DNA of 64,000 bases from Mesorhizobium australicum (lineage in GTDB: Bacteria > Pseudomonadota > Alphaproteobacteria > Rhizobiales > Rhizobiaceae): the NCBI RefSeq assembly GCF_900177325.1, contig NZ_FXBL01000004.1, positions 930,001 to 994,000 of the forward strand, given 5' to 3'. Shown piece by piece: positions 50,584 through 59,754 of this stretch (its first letter is position 1; the number at the start of each line of letters is the position of its first letter). The translations under genes and the position numbers were made by a program. Under the pieces are notes generated by a model. That model worked only from the letters and a program-made list of their open reading frames with translations. It made no database searches and was not told the DNA's origin.

Positions 50584-52116
50584 ATGGCGGACGCGGCGAT
50601 CGAACTGGTCGGCATCAACAAGAGCTTCGGCACGGTCCGGGCCAATCGCGACATCCATCTCAAGGTCGAGCGGGGCACGATTCACGGCATCATCGGCGAG
50701 AACGGCGCGGGCAAGTCGACGCTGATGTCGATCCTCTACGGCTTCTACCAGGCCGATTCCGGCGAGATCCGCATCGGCGGGAAGCCGGCCGCGATCAAGA
50801 CGCCGAACGAGGCGATCGCGCATGGCATCGGCATGGTCCACCAGCACTTCATGTTGGTCGAGAACTTCACCGTGCTGGAAAACATCATCCTCGGCGCCGA
50901 AGGCGCGGCCCTCCTCAACAAGGGCATCGCCAAGGCGCGCGGCGAACTGCACCGGCTGGAAGAGGAATACGGCCTCGAGGTCGACCCCGACGCGGTGATC
51001 GAGGAACTCGCCGTCGGCCTGCAGCAGCGTGTCGAGATCCTGAAGGCGCTCTATCGCGGCGCCGAGATTCTCATCCTCGACGAACCGACCGGCGTGCTGA
51101 CGCCGGCGGAGGCGGATCATCTCTTTCGCATCCTGCGCAGGCTGAAGGAGGAGGGCAAGACGGTCATCCTGATCACGCACAAGCTGCGCGAGATCATGGC
51201 CGTCACCGACAACGTCTCCGTCATGCGCCAGGGCCAGATGGTGGCGACGCGCAAGACCTCGGAGACGACGGTCGAGGAACTGGCCGAACTGATGGTCGGC
51301 CGCCGCGTGCTGCTGCATGTCGAGAAGGGCGAGGCGAAGCCGGGCGAGGTCAAGCTGTCGGTGCACAACCTCACCGTGAAGGACTCGCGCGGCGTCACAA
51401 TGGTCAAGGACGTGTCCTTCGACGTGCGCGGCGGCGAGATCGTCGGCATCGCGGGCGTGGCCGGCAACGGCCAGTCGGAGCTGATCGAGACCATCGCCGG
51501 CATCCGCAAGGCGGTCTCGGGGTCGGTCACGCTGGACGGGCGGCCGGTCGACGTGACGGGCGCGGCCGATCCGGCGGACCTGCGCCGGCGCGGCCTCGCC
51601 CATGTGCCCGAGGACCGGCACCACATGGGCCTGATCCTGCCCTTCGAGGAATATGAGAACTCGATCCTCGGCTATCACAACGATCCTGAATACGGCAAAG
51701 GCCCGTTCCTCGACCTCAAGGCGGTCGAGGCGGACGCGCGCGACAAGATCGCGAAATACGACATCCGTCCCGGCGATCCGCATCTGAAGACGGCGAATTT
51801 CTCCGGCGGCAACCAGCAGAAGATCGTGCTGGCGCGGGAAATGGAGCAGGACCCGGGCGTGCTGATCGTCGGCCAGCCGACGCGCGGCGTCGACGTCGGC
51901 GCGATCGAGTTCATACACAAGCGCCTGATCGCGATGCGCGACGCCGGCAAGGCGGTGCTGCTGGTGTCGGTCGAGCTGGACGAGATCCGCTCGCTCTCCG
52001 ACCGCATCCTCGTGATGTTCGACGGCCGCGTCGTCGGCGAGCGCGGGCCGGACGCCACGGAAGGCGAACTCGGCCTGCTGATGGCGGGCGTCGAGCAGAA
52101 GGAGGCGGCGGAATGA
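50584..52116 (+). CDS. nucleoside-type ABC transporter ATP-binding protein (double ATPase)
   Basis: A 510-residue protein with two ABC domains in tandem, as in BmpB/NupA (YufO)-type and ribose importers. First domain: GENGAGKSTLMSILYGF near residue 40, EELAVGLQQRVEILKALYRG signature variant and LDEPTGVLTP. Second domain: IAGVAGNGQSELIETIAG (degenerate Walker A), FSGGNQQKIVLAREM signature and GQPTRGVDVGAIEFIH. The operon context with cdd, purine phosphorylase, deoC and deoA points to nucleosides. No binding-protein gene is adjacent. Confidence 0.92.
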   Translation: MADAAIELVGINKSFGTVRANRDIHLKVERGTIHGIIGENGAGKSTLMSILYGFYQADSGEIRIGGKPAAIKTPNEAIAHGIGMVHQHFMLVENFTVLENIILGAEGAALLNKGIAKARGELHRLEEEYGLEVDPDAVIEELAVGLQQRVEILKALYRGAEILILDEPTGVLTPAEADHLFRILRRLKEEGKTVILITHKLREIMAVTDNVSVMRQGQMVATRKTSETTVEELAELMVGRRVLLHVEKGEAKPGEVKLSVHNLTVKDSRGVTMVKDVSFDVRGGEIVGIAGVAGNGQSELIETIAGIRKAVSGSVTLDGRPVDVTGAADPADLRRRGLAHVPEDRHHMGLILPFEEYENSILGYHNDPEYGKGPFLDLKAVEADARDKIAKYDIRPGDPHLKTANFSGGNQQKIVLAREMEQDPGVLIVGQPTRGVDVGAIEFIHKRLIAMRDAGKAVLLVSVELDEIRSLSDRILVMFDGRVVGERGPDATEGELGLLMAGVEQKEAAE

Positions 52117-52664
52117 GCACGCCCGCCCTGCTGGTGATCGACGTGCAGAACGCCATCGACGATCCGGTCTGGGGTCGGCGCGGCCAGCCGGAGATGGAGG
52201 ACAGGATCGCGGACCTGCTGGAGGCATGGCGCGCGCGGCGACTCCCGGTGATCCACATCCGCCACGACTCGACCAATCTCTCCTCGCCCTATCGGCCGGG
52301 CACCGCCGGCAACGACTTCAAGGCTGAAGTGGCGCCGCTGCCGGGCGAGCCCGTGGTCGACAAGCGCACCAACAGCGCCTTCATCGGCACCGACCTGGTG
52401 GATGTTCTCGACGAACTCGACGTGCGCCGGCTGGTGATGACCGGCGTGCTGTTGGAGAACTCCGTCGAGGCCACCGCGCGCATGGCCGGCAATCTCGGAT
52501 TCGAGGTGGTCATTCCCGAGGACGCCGTCGCCAGCGTCGATCGCACCGACCGGCGCGGCCGCCACTGGCCGGCGGAGGACGTGCATGCCCTGACGCTCGC
52601 CATACTCGACAAGGAGTATGCGCAGATCACCGATACGCGTTCCCTGATCGAGGCCCTGCCATGA
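52113..52664 (+). CDS. isochorismatase-like protein, catalytic Cys replaced by Ser
   Basis: A 183-residue member of the cysteine hydrolase (isochorismatase) superfamily. Catalytic Asp10 (LLVIDVQNAID) and Lys84 (VDKRTNSAF) are in place, but the position of the nucleophile Cys reads Ser117 in TGVLLENSVEATARMA. Both ends overlap the neighbouring genes by four bases (ATGA), so it is made with the nucleoside transporter. It may act on a nucleobase ring-opening product or be catalytically dead; neither is shown. Confidence 0.85.
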   Translation: MSTPALLVIDVQNAIDDPVWGRRGQPEMEDRIADLLEAWRARRLPVIHIRHDSTNLSSPYRPGTAGNDFKAEVAPLPGEPVVDKRTNSAFIGTDLVDVLDELDVRRLVMTGVLLENSVEATARMAGNLGFEVVIPEDAVASVDRTDRRGRHWPAEDVHALTLAILDKEYAQITDTRSLIEALP

Positions 52665-53800
52665 GCACCCCTTATGCCAAGCTCCCCGGCTGGGCCGACT
52701 ACGGTCTCCTTCCGCTGATCAACCTGATCGTCGCCTTCTTCGTCGCCGGCCTCGTGGTGCTTCTCGTCGGCGAGAGCCCGTTCGAGGCGGTGCAGCTGAT
52801 GATCAAGGGCGCGTTCGGCTCCGGGCGCGGCATTGGCTATACGCTCTACTACGCGACCAACTTCATCTTCACCGGGCTGGCGGTGGCCGTCGCCTTCCAT
52901 GCCGGCCTGTTCAACATCGGCGGCGAGGGACAGGCCTCGGTGGCCGGCGTCGGCGTCGCCATCGTCTGCCTCGCCTTCGATTCCATCCTGCCGTGGTGGA
53001 TCACCTATCCGATCGCGATCGTTGCCGCGGCGCTCTTCGGCGCGGCCTGGGCGCTGATCCCGGCCTGGCTGCAGGCCTATCGCGGCAGCCACATCGTCAT
53101 CACGACGATCATGTTCAACTTCATTGCCGCGAGCCTGATGGTCTACCTCTTGGTGAACGTCTTCAAGGCGCCCGGACAGCAGGCGCCGGAGACGCGCGTG
53201 TTCCTCGAAGGCGCGAACATTCCGAGCCTGGAGCCGCTGCTCGGCGCGCTCGGCATCGCGGCGCGGCGCACGCCGCTGAACATCACCTTCTTCGTCTCCC
53301 TGATCGCCGCCTTCGGCGTGTGGGTGCTGATCTGGCGCAGCCGTCTCGGCTACGAGATCCGCACCATGGGCCACAGCCCGAAGGCCGCGCGCTATGCCGG
53401 CATCGGCGAGAAGCGGATCATCATCGTGACGATGCTGATCTCGGCCGGCCTCGCGGGCCTGATGGCGCTGAACCCGATCATGGGCGCGCAGGACCGCATG
53501 CAACTCGGCTTCGTCGGCGGCGCGGGCTTCGTCGGCATCGCGGTGGCGCTGATGGGGCGGTCGCACCCGGTCGGCATCATCCTCGCCGCGATCCTGTTCG
53601 GCATGCTCTACCAGGGCGGCGCCGAGATCGCCTTCGAGATGCCCAACATCACCCGCGAGATGATCGTCGTCATCATGGGACTGGTGATCTTCTTCGCCGG
53701 CGCGCTGGAGCACATGTTCCGGCCGGCGGTGCAGGCGGTGTTCGCCTCGCTGAGACCATCGAGCATGGGGCTGAAGCCCAAAGCGGCGGGAGACGCCTGA
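52661..53800 (+). CDS. nucleoside-type ABC transporter permease 1
   Basis: A 379-residue inner-membrane permease of the BPD_transp_2 (LivH/RbsC-like) type with about ten helices. Segments such as YATNFIFTGLAVAVAFHAGLFNIGGEGQ near residue 65, RGSHIVITTIMFNFIAASL and ALMGRSHPVGIILAAILFGMLYQGG match YufP/NupB-type permeases. It overlaps the isochorismatase-like gene by four bases and is one base from permease 2. Confidence 0.9.
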   Translation: MSTPYAKLPGWADYGLLPLINLIVAFFVAGLVVLLVGESPFEAVQLMIKGAFGSGRGIGYTLYYATNFIFTGLAVAVAFHAGLFNIGGEGQASVAGVGVAIVCLAFDSILPWWITYPIAIVAAALFGAAWALIPAWLQAYRGSHIVITTIMFNFIAASLMVYLLVNVFKAPGQQAPETRVFLEGANIPSLEPLLGALGIAARRTPLNITFFVSLIAAFGVWVLIWRSRLGYEIRTMGHSPKAARYAGIGEKRIIIVTMLISAGLAGLMALNPIMGAQDRMQLGFVGGAGFVGIAVALMGRSHPVGIILAAILFGMLYQGGAEIAFEMPNITREMIVVIMGLVIFFAGALEHMFRPAVQAVFASLRPSSMGLKPKAAGDA

Positions 53801-53801
53801 C

Positions 53802-54770
53802 ATGTTCATCGACGTCCTCATCTCGCTGCTCGACCTGACGATCCGGCTGTCGGTGCCGTTGCTGCTGGCCTGCCTGGCAGGCCTCTATTCCGAGCGGTCG
53901 GGCGTGTTCGACATCGGCCTGGAGGGCAAGATGCTGGCCGGCGCCTTCGCGGGCGCGGCCGCCGCCGCGGTCACCGGGTCGGCATGGCTGGGCGTGGGTG
54001 CGGCGCTGCTCGCCGCCGTCTTCTTCGCGCTGGTGCACGGCTTCGCCGCCATCACCAACCGCGGCAACCAGATCGTGTCCGGCGTGGCGATCAACTTCGT
54101 CGTTGCGGGCGCCACGATCCTGCTCGGCCAGGCCTGGTTCAAGGAGGGCGGCCGCACGCCGCAGCTGACCGGCGATGCGCGCTTCGACCCCATCACCCTG
54201 CCGTTCGCGAACGCGCTGCGGGACGTGCCGGTCATCGGGCCGATCTATTACGAGCTGATCTCGGGCCATTCCGTGCTCGTCTACATCGCCTTCCTGATGG
54301 TGCCGCTGACCTGGTGGGTGCTGTTCCGCACCAGGTTCGGCCTGCGGCTGCGCGCCGTGGGCGAAAACCCCGCCGCCGTCGACACGGCCGGCGTGTCGGT
54401 GGCGTGGCTGCGCTATCGCGCGGTGATCGTCTGCGGCCTGCTGACGGGTCTCGCGGGCGCCTACCTGTCGCTGGCGCAGAGCCCCGGTTTCGTCAAGGAC
54501 ATGACCGCCGGCCGCGGCTTCATCGCGCTCGCGGCACTGATCTTCGCCAAGTGGAAGCCGGTGCCGGCGATGTTCGCCTGCCTGCTGTTCGGCTTCCTCG
54601 AAGCCTTCGGCATCCGCTTCCAGGGCACGGCCTTCCCGTTCATCGGGCAGGTGCCGGTGCAGCTCATGCAGGCGCTGCCCTATATCCTCACCGTGATCCT
54701 GCTGGCCGGCTTCATCGGCAAGGCGGTGCCGCCCAAGGCGGGCGGCGTCGCCTATGTGAAGGAGCGGTGA
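53802..54770 (+). CDS. nucleoside-type ABC transporter permease 2
   Basis: A 322-residue permease of the same family, YufQ/NupC-like. ACLAGLYSERSGVFDIGLEGKMLAGAFAGAAAA near residue 24 and AITNRGNQIVSGVAINFVVAGATILLG are diagnostic. Ends two bases before the cdd ATG. Confidence 0.9.
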   Translation: MFIDVLISLLDLTIRLSVPLLLACLAGLYSERSGVFDIGLEGKMLAGAFAGAAAAAVTGSAWLGVGAALLAAVFFALVHGFAAITNRGNQIVSGVAINFVVAGATILLGQAWFKEGGRTPQLTGDARFDPITLPFANALRDVPVIGPIYYELISGHSVLVYIAFLMVPLTWWVLFRTRFGLRLRAVGENPAAVDTAGVSVAWLRYRAVIVCGLLTGLAGAYLSLAQSPGFVKDMTAGRGFIALAALIFAKWKPVPAMFACLLFGFLEAFGIRFQGTAFPFIGQVPVQLMQALPYILTVILLAGFIGKAVPPKAGGVAYVKER

Positions 54771-54772
54771 GC

Positions 54773-55171
54773 ATGGCGGTGACCGACGAGCTGTTCGCGG
54801 TCGCACGAACGGCGATGGCCAAGAGCTACGCACCCTACTCCAAATTTCCGGTCGGCGCGGCGCTGCGCACCGCTGATGGACGCACCTATTCCGGCGCGAA
54901 CATCGAGGTCGCGTCCTATCCGGAAGGCTGGTGCGCAGAGACGACGATGCTCGGCCACTACATCATGGACGGCGGCGGTGAGATCACCGATATCGTGGTC
55001 GTCGCCGAACGGATGGATCGGATCACGCCCTGCGGCGGCTGCAGGCAACGGTTGGCGGAGTTTTCCCTGCCATCGACCCGCCTTCACCTCTGCGACCAGA
55101 ACGGCGTAGTGGAAACGACAACGATGGGTGCTATCCTGCCCTATGGTTTCTCTGGCGAGATCCTGAAATGA
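54773..55171 (+). CDS. cdd: cytidine deaminase
   Basis: A 132-residue zinc enzyme deaminating cytidine and deoxycytidine. YAPYSKFPVGAALRTADGRTYSGANIEVASYPEGWCAETTML gives the substrate-binding Asn/Glu and the CAE motif; PCGGCRQRLAEF supplies the other two zinc Cys ligands. The frame is open upstream through permease 2, but this Met follows GGAG and gives the normal tetrameric-CDA length. The stop overlaps the next ATG. Confidence 0.95.
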   Translation: MAVTDELFAVARTAMAKSYAPYSKFPVGAALRTADGRTYSGANIEVASYPEGWCAETTMLGHYIMDGGGEITDIVVVAERMDRITPCGGCRQRLAEFSLPSTRLHLCDQNGVVETTTMGAILPYGFSGEILK

Positions 55172-55962
55172 CCACTGCCGTCGATATCCTGGTCGAACGC
55201 CTCGCCGGCCGCACGCCCAAGGTGGGCCTCGTGCTGGGCTCGGGCCTCGGCGGACTGGTCGACGAGGTGAAGAACCCGGTGCGCATCTCCTACGGCGAGC
55301 TGCCGGGCTTTCCGAAGAGCGGCGTGACCGGTCATGCCGGCGAGCTGGTGGCCGGCGACTTCAACGGCACGCCGGTGATCATGATGGCCGGCCGGGCGCA
55401 TTACTACGAGCACGGCAATGCGGGCGCGATGCGTCCGGCGCTGGAGGTGCTGCAGGGCATCGGCGTCGAGACGCTGATGCTGACCAACGCCGCCGGCTCG
55501 CTGGAGCCCACCATGGGGCCGGGCTCGGTGATGCTGATCACCGACCACATCAATTTCTCTGGCTCCAACCCGCTGTTCGGCGAGCCGACCGACAAACGCT
55601 TCGTCGGCCTGACGCAGGCCTATGATGCCGAGATGCGCGCCGCGCTGGAGGCGGCGGCGCAGAAGACCGGCACGCCGCTGCACAAGGGCGTCTACATGTG
55701 GTTCTCCGGCCCGTCCTTCGAGACGCCGGCCGAAATCCGCATGGCCCGCATCGTCGGCGCCAATGCCGTCGGCATGTCGACCGTTCCCGAGGTCATCCTC
55801 GCGCGGTTTCTCGGCCTGCGCGTGGCGGCCTGTTCGGTGATCACCAATCTCGCGGCCGGAATGACCGGCGGCGAACTCTCGCACCAGGAAACCAAGGACA
55901 TGGCGCCGCTCGGAGGAGCACGGCTTGCGGCGATCCTGCGCGAGGCGATCGGAGGGTTCTGA
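55168..55962 (+). CDS. purine nucleoside phosphorylase, class I
   Basis: A 264-residue trimeric-type phosphorylase of purine (deoxy)nucleosides. LGSGLGGLVDEVKN near residue 19 (phosphate), GRAHYYEHG near 75, MLTNAAGSLEPTMGPGSVMLITDHINF near 105, and GPSFETPAEIRMARIVGANAVGMSTVPEVILAR near 180 are the class I signature. Overlaps cdd by four bases and touches the deoC ATG. Confidence 0.93.
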   Translation: MTTAVDILVERLAGRTPKVGLVLGSGLGGLVDEVKNPVRISYGELPGFPKSGVTGHAGELVAGDFNGTPVIMMAGRAHYYEHGNAGAMRPALEVLQGIGVETLMLTNAAGSLEPTMGPGSVMLITDHINFSGSNPLFGEPTDKRFVGLTQAYDAEMRAALEAAAQKTGTPLHKGVYMWFSGPSFETPAEIRMARIVGANAVGMSTVPEVILARFLGLRVAACSVITNLAAGMTGGELSHQETKDMAPLGGARLAAILREAIGGF

Positions 55963-56975
55963 TGAACGCCAAGACGGAGCATGCGGTGGCGTCGGGCGCG
56001 GCGCCCGTCCACCTGTCCAATCTGCGCCCCCGCAACGACGGCACGCCGCTGAAGGCCGAATGGTTCGAGGCGATGGACGTCAACCTGTCCGCCGCCGAGC
56101 GCCGCGCCGCGACGCTGACCACGCGGCGCACGGTGAAGAAGGCCTGGCAGGCGGCATGGCTGATCCGCGCCATCGAGGTGATCGACCTGACGACGCTTGC
56201 CGGCGACGACACGCCCGGCCGCGTGAGGAGGCTCTGCGCCAAGGCGCGCCACCCGCTGCGCGACGACCTGGTCGAGGCGCTGGGGCTGACCGGCCGGCGG
56301 CTGACCACGGGCGCGGTCTGCGTCTACCCGACGATGGTGCCGACGGCGGTGAAGGCGCTGGAAGGATCGGGCATTCCAGTCGCCTCCGTCGCCACCGGCT
56401 TCCCGACGGGTCTCACGCCGCTCAAGCAGCGGCTGGAGGAAATCCGCTATGCGGTCGGCGAGGGTGCGGGCGAGATCGACATCGTCATCACCCGCGCGCA
56501 TGTGCTGAACGGCGAGTGGGCAGCCCTCTACGACGAGGTCGCCCAGATGCGCGAGGCCTGCGGCGAGGCGCATCTGAAGGCGATCCTGGCCACCGGCGAA
56601 TTGAAGACGCTGACCAATGTCTACAAGGCCTCGATGGTGGCGATGCAGGCGGGCGCCGACTTCATCAAGACCTCGACCGGTACCGAGGCGGTGAACGCCA
56701 CGCTGCCGGTGAGCCTCGTCATGTGCCGCGCCATCCGCGACTATCTGGAGTTCACCGGCGGCGTGCATGTCGGCTTCAAGCCCGCCGGCGGCATCCGCGC
56801 CGCCAAGGACGCGCTCGCCTGGCTGATCCTGATGAAGGAGGAGCTGGGCGACGCCTGGCTGCAGCCGGACCTGTTCCGGCTCGGCGCATCTGCGCTGCTG
56901 GGCGATATCGAGCGGCAGCTGGAGCACTATGTCACCGGGCGGTATTCGTCGAACGACCGGCACGGGATGGGGTGA
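55962..56975 (+). CDS. deoC: deoxyribose-phosphate aldolase
   Basis: A 337-residue class I aldolase cleaving 2-deoxyribose-5-phosphate to acetaldehyde and glyceraldehyde-3-phosphate. The Schiff-base Lys is in ADFIKTSTGTEAVNATLPV near residue 235; VCVYPTMVPTAVKAL, GFPTGLTPLKQRLEEIRYAVGEGAGEIDIVI and HVGFKPAGGIR complete the barrel motifs. The N-terminal extension of about 60 residues makes it longer than E. coli DeoC (259), as in the eukaryote-like subgroup. ATG overlaps the upstream stop. Confidence 0.95.
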   Translation: MNAKTEHAVASGAAPVHLSNLRPRNDGTPLKAEWFEAMDVNLSAAERRAATLTTRRTVKKAWQAAWLIRAIEVIDLTTLAGDDTPGRVRRLCAKARHPLRDDLVEALGLTGRRLTTGAVCVYPTMVPTAVKALEGSGIPVASVATGFPTGLTPLKQRLEEIRYAVGEGAGEIDIVITRAHVLNGEWAALYDEVAQMREACGEAHLKAILATGELKTLTNVYKASMVAMQAGADFIKTSTGTEAVNATLPVSLVMCRAIRDYLEFTGGVHVGFKPAGGIRAAKDALAWLILMKEELGDAWLQPDLFRLGASALLGDIERQLEHYVTGRYSSNDRHGMG

Positions 56976-57001
56976 GGGGAATGATCGCAAACCTGAGTTC
57001 C

Positions 57002-57124
57002 TTCACGCCCCCCTCTGGCCTGCCGGCCATCTCCCCCACATGGGGGGAGATTACGCGCGTCGTCGGAGCTGCCAATCTCCCCCCTTGTGGGGGAGATGGC
57101 CGGCAGGCCAGAGGGGGGCGTGAA
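57002..57124. repeat. paired palindromic element, family B copy 2
   Basis: TTCACGCCCCCCTCTGGCCT (57002 on) and its inverse ending GGGGGGCGTGAA at 57124 form near-perfect arms of about 50 bases; each arm holds its own CCCCCACATGGGGG-type hairpin. The core is only about 20 bases. Between deoC and the aldehyde dehydrogenase gene. Confidence 0.9.
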
Positions 57125-57162
57125 AGAGCGCTGCCCTTCCATTCCGTTTCGGAGGTTCACCG

Positions 57163-59565
57163 ATGAACCAGATCCAGGACATCCTGAAGACGATGGACTA
57201 CGGCCCGGCGCCGGAAGAGGATGCGATCGTTCGCGACTGGCTGAAGCGGCACAAGGGCAGGTTCGGCCATTTCATCGGCGGCAAGTTCACGGCGGCGGGT
57301 GGCGAGACGTTCGGTGTCCCCAACCCCGCCACGGGTGAGACGCTGGCGGAGGTAGCGATCGCCGGGAAGAAGGAGGTCGACGCGGCGGTGAAGGCGGCGA
57401 CGGGCGCCTTTGCCTCATGGTCGAAGCTTTCCGGCAATCAGCGCGCCCGGCATCTCTATGCGATTGCCAGGCAGGTGCAGAAGCATGCGCGCTTCCTGGC
57501 GGTGCTGGAGACGATGGACAACGGCAAGCCGATCCGTGAGACGCGCGACATCGACATTCCGCTGGTCGCCCGCCATTTCTACCACCATGCCGGCTGGGCA
57601 GAGCTGCGCGACGAGGCGTTTCCGGGCCACGTGCCGGCCGGGGTCTGCGGCCAGATCATCCCGTGGAACTTTCCGCTTTTGATGCTCGCCTGGAAGATCG
57701 CGCCCGCACTTGCCGCGGGCTGCACGGTCGTCTTGAAGCCGGCCGAGCACACGCCGCTGACGGCGCTTGCCTTTGCCGAGATCTGCAAGGAGGCGGGCCT
57801 GCCGGCCGGCGTCGTCAATATCGTCAACGGCGGCGGCGAGACCGGCGCGCTGATCGCCGGGCATGAGGGCATCGCCAAGCTCGCCTTCACCGGCTCGACC
57901 GAAGTCGGCCGCATCCTGCGCAAGCAGACGGCCGGATCGGGCAAGAAGCTGTCGCTGGAGCTCGGTGGCAAGTCGCCGTTCATCGTCTATGCCGATGCCG
58001 ATCTCGACGCGGCGGTGGAAGGCGTGGTCGATGCGATCTGGTTCAACCAGGGCGAGGTCTGCTGCGCCGGTTCGCGCGCGATCGTGCAGGAAGGGGTGGC
58101 CGAACGGTTCTATGCCAAGCTGCGGGCGCGGATGGAAAAGCTGCGCGTCGGCGATCCGCTCGACAAGTCGACCGATGTCGGCGCGGTGGTGGCGAAGGTG
58201 CAGATGGAGCAGATCGCGGCGCGCGTGAAGGACGGCGTTGCCGAAGGCGCGGCGATGTTCCAGCCGAGCTGGGCGTCGAAGCTGTCGACCAAGGGCTGCT
58301 TCTACCCGCCGACGCTGTTCACAGACGTGATGCCGGCCTCGAAGCTGGCGCAGGAGGAGATCTTCGGCCCGGTTCTGGTGTCGATGACTTTCCGCACGCC
58401 GGGCGAGGCGATCCAGCTCGCCAACAATTCGCGCTACGGGCTCGCCGCCTCGATCTGGTCGCAGAACTTGGACACCGCCTTCGACGCGGCGCGGCGGCTG
58501 AAGGCGGGCGTGGTGTGGATCAACTCGACCAACCTGTTCGACGCGGCGATCCCCTTTGGCGGCTACAAGGAAAGCGGCTTCGGGCGCGAAGGCGGCAAGG
58601 AAGGCATGCACGAATATCTCGTGCCCGGCTGGCTGAAGACGGCGAAGCCGGCGGCCATCGCCAAGCCGCTGCCGGCGGCCGCGCCGCTCGATGCGGACGA
58701 GGAGCGCGGCGAGGGTGCTTCGCTCGACCGGACGGTGAAGCTCTATATCGGCGGCAAGCAGGCGCGGCCGGATTCGGGCTATTCCTATCCGGTCCACGAC
58801 CACGCCGGAAAGTTCGTCACCGAGGCGCCGCTCGGCAACCGCAAGGACATCCGCAACGCGGTGGAAGCCGCGCACAAGGCCGACGGCTGGTCGGGCATGA
58901 CCGGTCATGCAAGGGCGCAGGTGCTGTATTTCCTCGCCGAGAACCTGGAGCTGCGCGCGGGCGAATTCGCGCGGCGGCTGGTGCAGGCGACCGGTGCGTC
59001 GGCCGCGAAGGCTTCGCGCGAGGTGGACGCGACCGTGGCGCGGGTGATGTACTACGCGGCCTGGGCGGACAAGTACGACGGCGCGGCCCGCGCGCCCCAG
59101 GCGCGCATGCTGTCGGTGGTGCTCAACGAGCCGTGGGACGTGATGGCGATCTCCTGTCCTGACGAGGCGCCGCTTCTGTCCTTCGTCTCGCTGGTCGCGC
59201 CGGCGATCGCGATGGGCAATCGCGTGGTGGTCACGCCCTCGCCGCGCCAGCCGCTGGCGGCGCTCGACCTCTACCAGGTGTTCGACACGTCGGACGTGCC
59301 GGGCGGGGTGGTCAACATCGTCACCGGCGACCGCGACCAACTCGCGGGCGTGCTGGCGAAGCACGACGATGTGGCGGCGCACTGGTATTTCGGGTCCAAG
59401 GAAGGCTCGGCGCTGGTGGAGAAAGAATCGGGGGGCAACCTCAAGGCCGTGTGGGCCAATCAGGGTCTGGCGCGCGACTGGCTCGATCCGGCGCAGGGGC
59501 AGGGGGAGGAGTTCCTGTTCCACGCGGTGAGGCACAAGGCGATCTGGACGCCGTTCGGGGTGTGA
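57163..59565 (+). CDS. ALDH16-like aldehyde dehydrogenase with C-terminal pseudo-domain
   Basis: An 800-residue protein. The first domain (about 1-500) is a full NAD-dependent aldehyde dehydrogenase: WNFPLLMLAWKIAPAL, FTGSTEVGR, Glu266 in LELGGKSP and the nucleophile in GEVCCAGSR (Cys300/301). The second part (about 525-800) repeats the cofactor-domain fold (IGGKQARPDSGYSYPVHD, VVTPSPRQPLAALDLYQVF) but ends without a catalytic Cys region, the architecture I recall for ALDH16. In this operon it should oxidise acetaldehyde from DeoC; that is inference. CGGAGGTT precedes the ATG. Confidence 0.9.
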   Translation: MNQIQDILKTMDYGPAPEEDAIVRDWLKRHKGRFGHFIGGKFTAAGGETFGVPNPATGETLAEVAIAGKKEVDAAVKAATGAFASWSKLSGNQRARHLYAIARQVQKHARFLAVLETMDNGKPIRETRDIDIPLVARHFYHHAGWAELRDEAFPGHVPAGVCGQIIPWNFPLLMLAWKIAPALAAGCTVVLKPAEHTPLTALAFAEICKEAGLPAGVVNIVNGGGETGALIAGHEGIAKLAFTGSTEVGRILRKQTAGSGKKLSLELGGKSPFIVYADADLDAAVEGVVDAIWFNQGEVCCAGSRAIVQEGVAERFYAKLRARMEKLRVGDPLDKSTDVGAVVAKVQMEQIAARVKDGVAEGAAMFQPSWASKLSTKGCFYPPTLFTDVMPASKLAQEEIFGPVLVSMTFRTPGEAIQLANNSRYGLAASIWSQNLDTAFDAARRLKAGVVWINSTNLFDAAIPFGGYKESGFGREGGKEGMHEYLVPGWLKTAKPAAIAKPLPAAAPLDADEERGEGASLDRTVKLYIGGKQARPDSGYSYPVHDHAGKFVTEAPLGNRKDIRNAVEAAHKADGWSGMTGHARAQVLYFLAENLELRAGEFARRLVQATGASAAKASREVDATVARVMYYAAWADKYDGAARAPQARMLSVVLNEPWDVMAISCPDEAPLLSFVSLVAPAIAMGNRVVVTPSPRQPLAALDLYQVFDTSDVPGGVVNIVTGDRDQLAGVLAKHDDVAAHWYFGSKEGSALVEKESGGNLKAVWANQGLARDWLDPAQGQGEEFLFHAVRHKAIWTPFGV

Positions 59566-59593
59566 TGTGCGTCTCTCGGGCGCGGTGAAAAGA

Positions 59594-59748
59594 CCCCCCT
59601 CTGGCCTGCCGGCCATCTCCCCCTCAAGGGGGGAGATTGGCAGCTTCGGCGACTGCCCGCTGCCTGCAACGCTGCCAACTGGCGAAAACCATCGTGACAG
59701 CCGATCTCCCCCCTTGAGGGGGAGATGGCCGGCAGGCCAGAGGGGGGT
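59594..59748. repeat. paired palindromic element, family B copy 3
   Basis: The same arms as copy 1: CCCCCCTCTGGCCTGCCGGC on the left, GGCCGGCAGGCCAGAGGGGG on the right, with about 65 unique bases between. The right end runs into the deoA start region and its GAGGGGGG (59740-59747) acts as the apparent Shine-Dalgarno. Confidence 0.9.
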
Positions 59749-59754
59749 ATCTCG

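Noticed and set aside
57415..59616. A 733-codon open frame opposite the aldehyde dehydrogenase gene
   Set aside because: Antisense artefact of GC-rich codon usage; no protein-like features and no gap left for the well-supported plus-strand gene.
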